From contig ONQC01000005.1 of the NCBI GenBank assembly GCA_900319855.1, forward strand, positions 1 to 64,000: a DNA stretch of 64,000 nucleotides, written 5' to 3'. The translations under genes were made by a program, and so were the position numbers. Below, piece after piece: positions 17,346-26,048 of the stretch; within the stretch, counting starts at the first letter, position 1, and each line of letters begins with the position of its first letter. Source of the stretch: an uncultured Bacteroidales bacterium (lineage in GTDB: Bacteria > Bacteroidota > Bacteroidia > Bacteroidales > UBA932). The notes below the pieces were generated by a model. The model was not told where the DNA came from and ran no database searches. It worked only from the letters and a program-made list of their open reading frames with translations.

Positions 17346-17392
17346 TTTTAGCGTTGTCCACAAATATAATTATCTTTGTACAAATTTTCAAG
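17346..17392. promoter_or_regulatory. Back-to-back divergent promoters (polyprenyl synthase / rsgA)
   Basis: Two perfect -7 boxes stand 2 bp apart on opposite strands: TATCTTTG at 17371-17378 (+) toward rsgA and TATATTTG at 17368-17361 (-) toward the synthase. Upstream elements are weaker: TTTT at 17346-17349 with a 21-bp spacer (+), and CTTG at 17392-17389 with a 20-bp spacer (-). Confidence 0.6.
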
Positions 17393-17395
17393 CGG

Positions 17396-18364
17396 ATGAT
17401 CCTACGGGGAGAAGCAACGGTGATCAAAAATGCGGGCAGCCATTTCCTGCTGTCCGCCCTCCCGGCGTGGGCCCCGTTCCCGGCGGTCCTTAAGGGAAAG
17501 GTCCGGCTGGATGCCGGTTCCTCGACCAATCCAGTCGCGGTCGGAGACCATGTCCGATATGAAGCGGAAGTCCCTGACGGACAAGGTACGGAAGCGGTCG
17601 ACATGCTGCATCCGGCGACCATTTCCGAGATCCTCGAGCGCAAGAACCACATCATCCGCAAGTCCACCAACCTCTCCCGCCAGAGCCATGTCATCGCGGC
17701 CAACCTGGACCGGGCCTATCTGGTCGTCTCCCTGTATTTCCCGCAGATCAAGCTGCCCTTCCTGGACCGGCTGCTGGTGACCTGCGAAGTGTATGGGATC
17801 CCGGCCACGATCGTCATGAACAAGGTCGACCTCTATCGGGAAGAGGCGGAAGAGTATGTGGCGGATTTCCACCGGATTTATGAGGGAGCCGGCTATCCGG
17901 TCATCGAGACCTCCGTCCTCACCGGGGAGGGGATCGATGCCCTTCGGGAAGACTGCAAGGACAAGGTCTGCCTGTTCTCCGGCGAATCCGGCGTGGGGAA
18001 ATCCTCCCTGATCCATGCCCTCGATCCGACCCTCGACCCGAAGGTGGGAAGGATCTCCGACGCCCACCTGCAGGGAAAGCACACGACTTCATTATACGAA
18101 ATGTACCGCCTCTCGAGCGGGGGCTATATTATTGATACACCGGGGCTGAGGGGCTTCGGCCTGGTCCGGCTGGAAAAAGAAGAGATCGCCCTCTATTTCC
18201 CGGAAATGCTCAAGGCGGCCCGTGACTGCCGTTTCACCCCCTGCACCCATACCCACGAACCCGGCTGCGCCGTCAAGGCAGCCGTGGAGGTGGGGACCAT
18301 CAGTCCTGAACGCTATTCCTCCTACCTCGGCATGCTCGAGGAGGACACCAAATTCCGTCAATGA
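17396..18364 (+). CDS. rsgA: Ribosome small subunit-dependent GTPase A
   Basis: 322 residues from ATG 17396; an ATG at 17354 would put the start upstream of the predicted -7 box. An N-terminal OB-fold (about 1-75) is followed by the circularly permuted GTPase: G4 MNKVDLY, G5 TSVLTGEG, then the P-loop GESGVGKSSL and G3 DTPGLRGFG. A C-terminal zinc-binding region has CRFTPCTHTHEPGC. RsgA checks and releases late-assembling 30S subunits. Its stop overlaps the next start as ATGA, coupling it to the MATE gene. Confidence 0.95.
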   Translation: MILRGEATVIKNAGSHFLLSALPAWAPFPAVLKGKVRLDAGSSTNPVAVGDHVRYEAEVPDGQGTEAVDMLHPATISEILERKNHIIRKSTNLSRQSHVIAANLDRAYLVVSLYFPQIKLPFLDRLLVTCEVYGIPATIVMNKVDLYREEAEEYVADFHRIYEGAGYPVIETSVLTGEGIDALREDCKDKVCLFSGESGVGKSSLIHALDPTLDPKVGRISDAHLQGKHTTSLYEMYRLSSGGYIIDTPGLRGFGLVRLEKEEIALYFPEMLKAARDCRFTPCTHTHEPGCAVKAAVEVGTISPERYSSYLGMLEEDTKFRQ

Positions 18365-19821
18365 GGGCGCTCAACAAAGAAATCCTCCGCCTGGCCATCC
18401 CGAGCATCCTGGCCAACATCACGATCCCGCTGGTCGGTCTCGTGGACCTGGCCATCGCCGGTCACCTCTCGGCCGGAGAAGCGGCGACCCTGATCGGGGG
18501 TATTTCGATTGGGTCCATGCTCTTCGACCTGCTCTATTGGAATTTCGGTTTCCTGCGGGTCGGCACCGGCGGCATGACCGCCCAGGCCTGGGGCCGCGGC
18601 GACCGGCACGAAATGGCCTCCCTGCTGGTACGCGGGGTGGGCCTGGCTTTCCTGATTGCGGGGGTCATGTTGCTGTTGCAATGGCCCTTCGTCAAAGGCG
18701 TTTTCCTGTTTGTCGACTGCAGTCCGCAAGTGCGGGAACTGGCTGAGCAATATTTCTTTATCCGCATCTGGGCCGCTCCGGCGAGCCTGGCCCTGATGGC
18801 TTTCCGAGGCTGGTTCATCGGCATGCAGGACAGCGTCAGTTCCATGTTGACCGACCTGGTAGTCAACGGGGTGAACATCGTCGCGAGTATCCTGCTGGCC
18901 CGGGCCATTGGTTTCGGGGGCATCGCGGCGGGCACCGTCACGGCCCAGTATGCCGGCCTGCTTTTCGCCATAGGGGTGGTGCTGGCCAAATACCGGCGCA
19001 GCACGTTCGTGGGCCTGGGTGCCGCCGATTTCCGTACCGCCTTCCGCGGCGGAGAACTGCGGAAATTCATGAAAATCAACAGTGACTTGTTCGTGCGCTC
19101 GCTGAGCATGGTCGCCGTCTACATCGGCTTTACCATCCTGTCCGCCCGCTATGGCGACCTGATGCTGGCCACGGCCTCGATCCTGATGAAACTGCTGCTG
19201 CTCTTCTCCTATTTCACGGATGGCTTTGCCTATGCAGGAGAGGCCCTTACGGGGCGTTTCTTCGGGGAACGGAACCGGGATATGGTGTGGGAAACGGTGC
19301 GCTGGACCTTTGTCTGGAGCATGGGGATCGGGCTGGGCTTCGTCCTGGTCTACCTGTTCGGCGCCACGCCGCTGCTGCGGATCCTGACCGAGGATCGGGA
19401 TGTGATTGACGCCTGCCGGCTGTTTTTCGTCTGGCTGCTGCCCATGCCGCTGATCGGCTGCGCCGCCTTTACGTGGGACGGCGTCTATGTAGGCGCAACG
19501 GCTTCCGTTCCGATGCGGGACAGCACGGTCCTGGCCGCCATCGCCTTCTTCGCCTTCTGGCTGGCCGGTATTTCGCTGCTGGATGTGGTCAAGCCCGGTC
19601 TGTCCGGCGTGCCGTCCCCCGTTGCCGGCGCCGATGCCCGCCAGGTGGCGGCCATCCAGATCCTGCTGGCGGCGTATTTCGCCCACCTGGCTGTCCGGAC
19701 GCTGTGGCTGACCATCCGCTACCGGCCGGCGGTGCTGGCGAAGGTGCCCCGGGCGCCCGGTGGCGCCGTTGTCCTCGATCCTGTCACGAAGCAGGAAATG
19801 GAAACGGGTGATGTTGAATGA
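18361..19821 (+). CDS. MATE family efflux transporter (DinF-like)
   Basis: 486 residues with about twelve TM helices arranged as two six-helix MatE repeats. It opens LAIPSILANITIPLVGLVDLAIAGHL, typical of the family in its two halves (LAIPSILANITIPL and VGLVDLAIAGH). MATE proteins export drugs or metabolites in exchange for Na+ or H+. Start and stop overlap with rsgA by 4 bp, so the pair is probably cotranscribed. Residues about 405-430 are a longer loop, rich in Pro/Gly/Ala, before the last TM helix. Substrate unknown. Confidence 0.92.
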   Translation: MRALNKEILRLAIPSILANITIPLVGLVDLAIAGHLSAGEAATLIGGISIGSMLFDLLYWNFGFLRVGTGGMTAQAWGRGDRHEMASLLVRGVGLAFLIAGVMLLLQWPFVKGVFLFVDCSPQVRELAEQYFFIRIWAAPASLALMAFRGWFIGMQDSVSSMLTDLVVNGVNIVASILLARAIGFGGIAAGTVTAQYAGLLFAIGVVLAKYRRSTFVGLGAADFRTAFRGGELRKFMKINSDLFVRSLSMVAVYIGFTILSARYGDLMLATASILMKLLLLFSYFTDGFAYAGEALTGRFFGERNRDMVWETVRWTFVWSMGIGLGFVLVYLFGATPLLRILTEDRDVIDACRLFFVWLLPMPLIGCAAFTWDGVYVGATASVPMRDSTVLAAIAFFAFWLAGISLLDVVKPGLSGVPSPVAGADARQVAAIQILLAAYFAHLAVRTLWLTIRYRPAVLAKVPRAPGGAVVLDPVTKQEMETGDVE

Positions 19822-19832
19822 TTTATGCGCGG

Positions 19833-19858
19833 TTCATGTCGCATTTTTACGACATGAA
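19833..19858. repeat. 9-bp perfect inverted repeat in the MATE/MFS gap
   Basis: TTCATGTCG (19833-19841) and CGACATGAA (19850-19858) flank an 8-nt T-rich loop, 12 bp after the MATE stop and 51 bp before the MFS start. It lacks a long T run after the stem, so it may be a weak terminator or an operator for the MFS gene. Confidence 0.5.
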
Positions 19859-19908
19859 ACTTTGATAAAGGATTGATTTATAGTAAAATACATTTTCTGG
19901 CTTCCCAT

Positions 19909-21264
19909 ATGAGTTTTTACAGCTATTTCAGAATATCGAAGCCTTCGGAGGCGAAGGTCCCGGGGGAGAAGGTTTCCGAGACCTACCGCCAGCTCCGAAG
20001 CCGGACATTCTGGGGTGTAACCGTGGCCTACAGCCTGTTCTACATCTGCCGGATGGCCTTGAGTGTGGTCAAGCAGCCGCTCATCGACGGGGAGATCCTG
20101 ACGGCCGGCCAGCTGGGCCTGATCGGATCGGCCCTGCTGTTCGTCTATGCCGTCGGCAAGTTTGTCAACGGGTTCATCGCCGACTACTGCAACATCCGCC
20201 GGTTCATGGCCTGGGGCCTGTTCATCTCCGCCCTGGTCAACCTGGTCATGGGCGTGATGGGACTGGTGACGGGCCGCCACGTGCTGCTGTTCGTCTCCTT
20301 CTTCATCTTTTGGGGAATCAACGGCTGGGTCCAGTCGATGGGCTCGCCTCCGGGCGTCATCAGCCTGTCCCGCTGGTTCCCGCTCAAGGAAAGGGGAACC
20401 TGGTACAGCATTTTCAGCGCGACACCATATCTGGGCAAGTTCCTGTCCTTTAACTTGATCGGTTTGATCGCCGGAATGGCGGGCTGGCAGTGGGGCTTCG
20501 TATTCGCCGGTGCATGCGGTGTCGTGGGTTCCCTGACCATCCTGCTGCTGGTCTCCGACACGCCGGAAAGCAAAGGCCTTCCGTCCGTGCAGGAACTCTC
20601 CGGAGAGCAGACGCAGAAAGCCGACACGCTGCCGACCAAGACCCTGCAGAAGTATGTCTTCCGGCATCCCGGCATCTGGGTCATTGCCCTGTCGAGCGCC
20701 TTCATCTATGTGACGCAATATGCGGTCAGCGGCTGGGGCGTCCTGTTCCTCCAGAAAGGGAAGGGATTCTCGCTGGAATCCGCCAACTCGATCATCGCCT
20801 TCGCCGAAGCCTTCGGCATCGCGGGTACCGTGCTGGCCGGCTGGCTTTCCGATAAACTCTTCCGGGGCAACCGGGTGACGCCGGTCCTGCTGTCCGGCGC
20901 GCTCTGCCTGCTGTCCCTGGGCCTGTTCCTGTTCGCCCGGGGGAATGCCCTGGCCAACATCGCCTTCGTCTCCCTGTTCAGCCTCTCCATCGGCGTGGTC
21001 TTCTGCATCGTGGCCGGCCTGATGGCCCTGGACATCGTGCCCCGCAAGGCCACGGGCTCGGCGCTCGGCATCGTCGGCATCTCCAGTTATGTCGCCGCCG
21101 GCATCCAAGATATCGTCAGCGGATTCATGATCCAGGAGGGCAGCGCCACCGGCGACTATAACTTCGTCCCGGTTTCCCTGTTCTGGCTGGCGGCCTGCCT
21201 GGTGTCTATCCTGCTTCCCGTCTGGGGCTGGAAACACCTGAAGAAGAAGGTGGTCGAAGAATAA
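19909..21264 (+). CDS. MFS transporter, GlpT/UhpT-like organophosphate:phosphate antiporter family
   Basis: 451 residues from ATG 19909; an ATG 12 codons upstream is possible but adds polar sequence. It has about twelve TM helices with the family's N-terminal cytosolic segment (YRQLRSRTFWGVTVAYSLFYICRMALSVVKQPL), seen in halves as YRQLRSRTFWGVTVAY and SLFYICRMALSVVKQPL. GlpT/UhpT/UhpC members exchange glycerol-3-phosphate or hexose phosphates for phosphate, or act as sensors. Substrate residues were not checked. The long hydrophilic loop between helices 6 and 7 (about 190-235) is as expected. It is followed by GH77 after 44 bp, with a separate -7 box. Confidence 0.85.
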   Translation: MSFYSYFRISKPSEAKVPGEKVSETYRQLRSRTFWGVTVAYSLFYICRMALSVVKQPLIDGEILTAGQLGLIGSALLFVYAVGKFVNGFIADYCNIRRFMAWGLFISALVNLVMGVMGLVTGRHVLLFVSFFIFWGINGWVQSMGSPPGVISLSRWFPLKERGTWYSIFSATPYLGKFLSFNLIGLIAGMAGWQWGFVFAGACGVVGSLTILLLVSDTPESKGLPSVQELSGEQTQKADTLPTKTLQKYVFRHPGIWVIALSSAFIYVTQYAVSGWGVLFLQKGKGFSLESANSIIAFAEAFGIAGTVLAGWLSDKLFRGNRVTPVLLSGALCLLSLGLFLFARGNALANIAFVSLFSLSIGVVFCIVAGLMALDIVPRKATGSALGIVGISSYVAAGIQDIVSGFMIQEGSATGDYNFVPVSLFWLAACLVSILLPVWGWKHLKKKVVEE

Positions 21265-21275
21265 GTTTTTTTTGC

Positions 21276-21283
21276 TACATTTG
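21276..21283 (+). promoter_or_regulatory. -7 box before the GH77 gene
   Basis: TACATTTG matches TAnnTTTG and lies 26 bp before the ATG at 21309. No good TTTG element is found 19-21 bp upstream, where the sequence is still inside the MFS gene. Confidence 0.5.
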
Positions 21284-21308
21284 TCCTATAACACAAAACA
21301 TACGAACC

Positions 21309-23873
21309 ATGCAAATCCAGTTTTTCGTTGAATACAAGACCCGTTGGGGCGACCGCCTTGTGCTGGTTGCAGGCAGCAAACGGCATGACATGGCTCCGCG
21401 ACAGGGCGGCATCTGGACCCTGTTCCGGGACAAGGTCCGTTCCCTGGGTGAATATCATTATGAGGTATGGCGGGGTGAGAAATGCATCCGTACGGAAGAC
21501 GTTCCCCACCATGTCGACGCGACGACGGGCGTGAAGAAACTGATCCTGAAAGACCGCTGGCAGGACCGGCCGGCCAACGCCCCGTTCTGGTCCACGCTGT
21601 TCAAGGATGTGGTTTTCGCCCGCGGCGAACGGTCGCCGCAGCCGCAGGAAGGCAACGTTACCTTTGTCTTCCCGGCCGCCGAGGTCCGCTCTGACCTGGC
21701 CGTCGCCCTGACCGGCAGCGACTGGGGCTGGAAGCAGATGCAGCTGATGGACGATTCGGCCTTCCCAGTCTGGACCCTGACCCTGCAGGTGGACAAGCCG
21801 TTTGATTATAAATTCGCCCTGGTGGACCGCAAGACCCTGGCTCCGGTCTGCTGGGAAACCGGCCCGAACCGCTTCTTCAACGAAGTGCCGGCCGAAGGCA
21901 GCCATTTGCTGGTAAGCGATATCATTCCCGTCTTCCCGACCCTTCCCTGGCGGGGAGCCGGCACGGCCGTCCCGGTCTTCTCCCTGCGCAGCGAGGAGAG
22001 TTTCGGCGTCGGCGAATTCCACGACATCCGCCTGCTGGTGGACTGGGCCGTCGCAACGGGCCAGAACGTGATCCAGCTCCTGCCGATCAATGATACCACC
22101 ATGACCGGCACCTGGCAGGATTCCTATCCGTACAATGCCAACACGACCTTCGCCCTGCACCCGCAGTTCATCCACCTGCCGGATGCCGGCGTCCGCCAGG
22201 ACAAGGCCTACAAGACCCTGCGGGACGAGCTGAATGCCCTTCCGCAGATTGATTATGAGCGGGTTAACGGCGAGAAACTCCGCCTGCTCCGCAAAGCCTT
22301 CGCCAAGACGAAGGTGCTTGAATCGGCAGAATACAAGGCCTTCTATGAGGCCAATAAAGGCTGGCTGCTGCCTTATGCGGTCTTCTGCTGCCTGCGGGAT
22401 GAAACCGGCACGCCGGACTTCAGCCAGTGGGGCAAGATGGCCAAATACAGCGCCAAGAAAGTGGCCGACTATGCCGCTGCCCATGAGGAAGAAGTCAACT
22501 TCCACTGCTTCATCCAGTTCCACCTCGACGCCCAGCTCAAAGACGCGGTGGCCTATGCCCATGCCCACGGCGTGGCCCTGAAAGGAGACCTGCCGATCGG
22601 CATCAGCCGCACCAGCGTGGATGCGTGGGCCTATCCCGCCCTCTACCACCTGGATTCCCAGGCGGGCGCACCGCCGGATGCTTTCTCCACCCTCGGCCAG
22701 AACTGGGGTTTCCCGACCTACAACTGGGAAAAAATGGCGGAAGACGATTTCGCCTGGTGGAAATCGCGCATGCGCAAGATGAGCGAGTATTTCGACGCCT
22801 TCCGTATCGACCACATCCTGGGATTCTTCCGCATCTGGGAGATCCCGATGCACGCCGTTCACGGCCTGCTGGGCTATTTCAACCCGGCCCTGCCGTATTC
22901 GGCGGCGGAACTCCGGAACCTGGGCTTCGACATGGAAGGCGGCCGCTTCTGCACCCCGCTGACCTACGACTGGGTCCTGGGCGAGATCTTTGGCGACCGG
23001 GCGGCCGAGGTCCGCAAACGGTTCATCAAGAACGGGAAGATCGTCCCCGAAGTTGCAACCCAGCGGCAGGTGGCCGCGCTGCTCTCCGACGATCCGGACC
23101 TGTGCGAAAAGATGATGGCCTGGCTGGATGACGTGCTCTTCATCGAGGATCCCCGCAAACCGGGGTACTACCATCCGCGCATCTCCGGCCAGAACACCTT
23201 GGCCTACCGCGCGTTGGACGACCATGCCCGCCGTGCTTTCAAGGAATTGCATGACGACTTCTTCTACCGCCGCCACAACGATTTCTGGAAGGAATCCGCG
23301 ATGAGGAAACTGCCGTCCCTGCTGGAATCCACCGGCATGCTGACCTGCGGCGAGGACCTGGGCATGATCCCGGCCTGCGTCCCCGAAGTGATGGAGCGCC
23401 TCGGTATCCTGTCGCTGGAGATCCAGCGCATGCCGAAGGCCGTGACCGAGGAGTTCGCCAACCCCGCCCGCTATCCGTACTACTGCGTCTGCGCCACGGG
23501 TACCCATGACACCAGCACCCTGCGGGCCTGGTGGGAGGAAGACCGCGAGGCGACCCAGCGCTACTGGAACAAGATGCTCCACGGCGGCGGTGCGGCCCCT
23601 TACTATTGTGAACCGTGGGTGGCCGAAAAGATTATCGACCAGCACCTCAAGTCCCCGGCTATGCTCTGCATCCTGCCCCTGCAGGACTGGCTGTCCATTG
23701 ACGGGACCGTCCGGTACCAGGGCGATCCGTCCGACGAGCGCATCAACATCCCGGCCATCCCGCGCCATTACTGGCGCTACCGGATGCACCTTACGCTCGA
23801 AGCCCTCATCGCGCAGACGGGGCTCAATGCGAAACTGAAGGGAATGATCCAGCGCTCCGCGCGCGGCGTCTAA
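21309..23873 (+). CDS. malQ: 4-alpha-glucanotransferase (GH77) with two N-terminal CBM20-like domains
   Basis: 854 residues. Two starch-binding-like domains come first (about 1-75 and 115-205), as in the plant DPE2 and Bacteroides MalQ type; MalQ of the enterobacterial type lacks them. The GH77 barrel follows. The nucleophile is the Asp of AFRIDHILGFFRIWE (near 503), the acid/base Glu lies in CGEDLGMIP (near 682), and the third acid is in GTHDTSTLR (near 734). The enzyme disproportionates maltodextrins and releases glucose in the cytoplasm, fitting use of the oligosaccharides imported by the starch locus at 48.9-61.3 kb. Its stop codon overlaps the stop of the convergent LytTR regulator gene. 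Confidence 0.93.
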   Translation: MQIQFFVEYKTRWGDRLVLVAGSKRHDMAPRQGGIWTLFRDKVRSLGEYHYEVWRGEKCIRTEDVPHHVDATTGVKKLILKDRWQDRPANAPFWSTLFKDVVFARGERSPQPQEGNVTFVFPAAEVRSDLAVALTGSDWGWKQMQLMDDSAFPVWTLTLQVDKPFDYKFALVDRKTLAPVCWETGPNRFFNEVPAEGSHLLVSDIIPVFPTLPWRGAGTAVPVFSLRSEESFGVGEFHDIRLLVDWAVATGQNVIQLLPINDTTMTGTWQDSYPYNANTTFALHPQFIHLPDAGVRQDKAYKTLRDELNALPQIDYERVNGEKLRLLRKAFAKTKVLESAEYKAFYEANKGWLLPYAVFCCLRDETGTPDFSQWGKMAKYSAKKVADYAAAHEEEVNFHCFIQFHLDAQLKDAVAYAHAHGVALKGDLPIGISRTSVDAWAYPALYHLDSQAGAPPDAFSTLGQNWGFPTYNWEKMAEDDFAWWKSRMRKMSEYFDAFRIDHILGFFRIWEIPMHAVHGLLGYFNPALPYSAAELRNLGFDMEGGRFCTPLTYDWVLGEIFGDRAAEVRKRFIKNGKIVPEVATQRQVAALLSDDPDLCEKMMAWLDDVLFIEDPRKPGYYHPRISGQNTLAYRALDDHARRAFKELHDDFFYRRHNDFWKESAMRKLPSLLESTGMLTCGEDLGMIPACVPEVMERLGILSLEIQRMPKAVTEEFANPARYPYYCVCATGTHDTSTLRAWWEEDREATQRYWNKMLHGGGAAPYYCEPWVAEKIIDQHLKSPAMLCILPLQDWLSIDGTVRYQGDPSDERINIPAIPRHYWRYRMHLTLEALIAQTGLNAKLKGMIQRSARGV

Positions 23874-24640
23874 TTTTCCAGCCAGGCGAGAAAATCATCC
23901 ACACGGGCACGGGAGACGGTCAGATCAGGGCCGTCTCCCCGCCGTTTTGCATGGTCGGGAAGGGAAACCAACAGGCGTCCGCCGAAGAGTTTGGTGATGC
24001 TTTCGACGGATTCCTTGGCGACGATGCAGCTGCGGGAGATCCGGAAAAACTGCGCCGGGTCGAGTTCCGTGATGATGGTATCCAGGGAGTTGTCGACGAC
24101 ATAGGTGGCACCGTCCCGGGTCACGACGTGGTTGTCCTTGGACTCGGAATAGAAACAGGCGATGTCGGCGGTCTTGACCGGGACGATCCGGTCGTTGAAA
24201 TGGACCAGCCAGCGCTCTTTCCAGGGCTCGGCGGTCTGTGTGCGGGCGGACAGGGTGCGGATGAGCTGGTCGACATCCATCGCGGGCATGCCGCTCTGGC
24301 GGCACCGCTCGATGGCCCGGCGCAAGGCGGGCAGTTCGATGGGCTTGAGCAGGTAGTCGATGCTGCCGGCCTCGAAGGCCTTGATGGCGTAATTGTCATA
24401 GGCCGTGGTCATGACGACATGTCCGTGGACTTCCGTTTTCTTGAAGATCTCAAAGCATTGCCCATCAGACAGTTCGACATCCATGAAAATGATATCCGGC
24501 CGTCCGGTACGGAGCCATGCCACGGCCTCCCGGACCGATGAGGCGGTCCCGGCGATCTCGATGTCGGGAAAGTTCTCTCTCAGGGTGCGGGCCAGTTGCT
24601 CGCGGGCCATGGTCTCGTCTTCAATCAGAAAGGCTTTCAT
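23870..24640 (-). CDS. LytTR-family response regulator
   Basis: 256 residues. An N-terminal receiver domain (about 1-120) has acidic residues IEDE at 6-9, the phosphoacceptor D54 in IIFMDVELSDG, and lysine in LLKPIE. The C-terminal LytTR DNA-binding domain (about 145-250) has FYSESKDNHVVTRDG and PAQFFRISRSCIV. LytTR proteins bind pairs of 9-bp direct repeats spaced by 12-13 bp. It is the last gene of a kinase-regulator-kinase-regulator run and starts 6 nt after its kinase. It may recognise the repeat arrays near 42.5 and 48.8 kb; this is an inference. Confidence 0.93.
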   Translation of the reverse strand: MKAFLIEDETMAREQLARTLRENFPDIEIAGTASSVREAVAWLRTGRPDIIFMDVELSDGQCFEIFKKTEVHGHVVMTTAYDNYAIKAFEAGSIDYLLKPIELPALRRAIERCRQSGMPAMDVDQLIRTLSARTQTAEPWKERWLVHFNDRIVPVKTADIACFYSESKDNHVVTRDGATYVVDNSLDTIITELDPAQFFRISRSCIVAKESVESITKLFGGRLLVSLPDHAKRRGDGPDLTVSRARVDDFLAWLEN

Positions 24641-24646
24641 AGGGGA

Positions 24647-26017
24647 TCAAAGTAAAGGAAGTTCTACAATGTATTCGTCGTCGGTTTCCCGGATCAGGAT
24701 ATCCTTGCCGCTGCGCTCCCGGTAGTTCTGCCGGATGTGCCTGAGGCCCACGCCGGTGGACTCGGGCGGTGTCAGGCGGGGGTTGCGGTTGTTGGCCACG
24801 ACCACCTTGGTCCCGTCAGAGGAGATGCGGATGCGCAGGGGGATGTCCGCGGAAATGATATTGTGTTTCTGGGCGTTTTCGACCAGCAACTGGATGGCGT
24901 ATTTGATGATGAAGCGGGCCTGGTCTTCCTCCCGGACGGCCCATTCGACCTCCAGTCCGACGGGGAAGCGGACTTTCAGCAGGTCCACATACATCCTTAC
25001 ATACTCCATTTCCTCCGAGAGCGCGACGACCGGTTCATTCTCGCTGCGGAGCATGTAACGGTAGAGGGTAGAGAGTTTGTGGACATAGTCCCGGGCCTCC
25101 GCTTTCTTGTCGTCGGCGATCAGGCAGTCGAGGATGTTGAGGGAGTTGAACAGGAAATGCGGGTTGACCTGCTGCTTGAGCTGGCGGTATTCGCGTTGGG
25201 CGAGGTTGGCCCGTCCCCGTTCGGCTTCCATCCGGCGGCCTGCGGAAGTGGCATATACCGCCAGGAACACGATGGAGAAGATGGCGGCCTCGCAGATGGC
25301 GGCGATGATCAGCAGTTCCAGGAAATGGATCCAGTTGAGGTCTGTCTGCAGCCGGTCGGTCGAGCTGAGTCCGACGACGAAGGCGGCGAAGAGGCTGATG
25401 CCTGCGAATACGGCCAGATGCTGGAGCCAGGGACCCCGCCAGCCGTCTTCCTGACGGACGTACAGGAGATAGAGGATGGTGATGCCGAGCATCAGCAGCA
25501 GGACGCCGGTCTGGGAGAGGAAGGTGGCCACAAGGCTGGACAGCGTGACCCCGTTGAAGACGGACGTGCGGGACAGCAGGTTCAGGGCGAGCCGGACGAA
25601 CAGGATGCCGCCCGCGGCGATGGTGACCCATTTGATTTGGTCGAACGAAATGGCTTCCGTATCCTGGCGGGCGAGGGACGGGAACAGGCGGAAGAACAGG
25701 ATCAGCAGCCAGCCGAGTGCCTCCGTGGTCAGGAAGGTGGAAAGGGCGTGGGCATAGCCCGGATGGGCGATCAGCTTGCTCAGGGGGCCGGCCGCAGCCA
25801 CGCCGATGAGCCACCCCAGGAGGTTGACCAGGATGACCAGCGTGACCGAGACCTCAAGGGAGATTTTTTCGCGCATGCACAGCAGGACGGTCAAGATGAC
25901 CGTCCAGATCGTCAGGAACAAAGTATCCCCGATGCCCAGGTTGTAACAGAGGATCGTCGTCGCGGCGTGCAGGAGGGCGAACCCGTGGATGATCCAATGG
26001 TGGCTGATCCGCTTCAT
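24647..26017 (-). CDS. LytS-type sensor histidine kinase (multi-TM)
   Basis: 456 residues from ATG 26017; the open frame runs further upstream into the preceding regulator, but that sequence is not kinase-like. About seven or eight TM segments occupy residues 8-258. A His_kinase domain follows with the phosphoacceptor H287 in KQQVNPHFLFNSLN, and an ATPase domain with QLLVENAQKHN and GVGLRHIRQNY. The signal is unknown; no extracellular sensor domain is present, so sensing within the membrane is likely. It is paired with the downstream LytTR regulator (6 nt gap) and follows the second pair by 31 nt. Confidence 0.9.
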   Translation of the reverse strand: MKRISHHWIIHGFALLHAATTILCYNLGIGDTLFLTIWTVILTVLLCMREKISLEVSVTLVILVNLLGWLIGVAAAGPLSKLIAHPGYAHALSTFLTTEALGWLLILFFRLFPSLARQDTEAISFDQIKWVTIAAGGILFVRLALNLLSRTSVFNGVTLSSLVATFLSQTGVLLLMLGITILYLLYVRQEDGWRGPWLQHLAVFAGISLFAAFVVGLSSTDRLQTDLNWIHFLELLIIAAICEAAIFSIVFLAVYATSAGRRMEAERGRANLAQREYRQLKQQVNPHFLFNSLNILDCLIADDKKAEARDYVHKLSTLYRYMLRSENEPVVALSEEMEYVRMYVDLLKVRFPVGLEVEWAVREEDQARFIIKYAIQLLVENAQKHNIISADIPLRIRISSDGTKVVVANNRNPRLTPPESTGVGLRHIRQNYRERSGKDILIRETDDEYIVELPLL

Positions 26018-26048
26018 GACCGAAAGATACGGAAAAATCGGAGAATTA

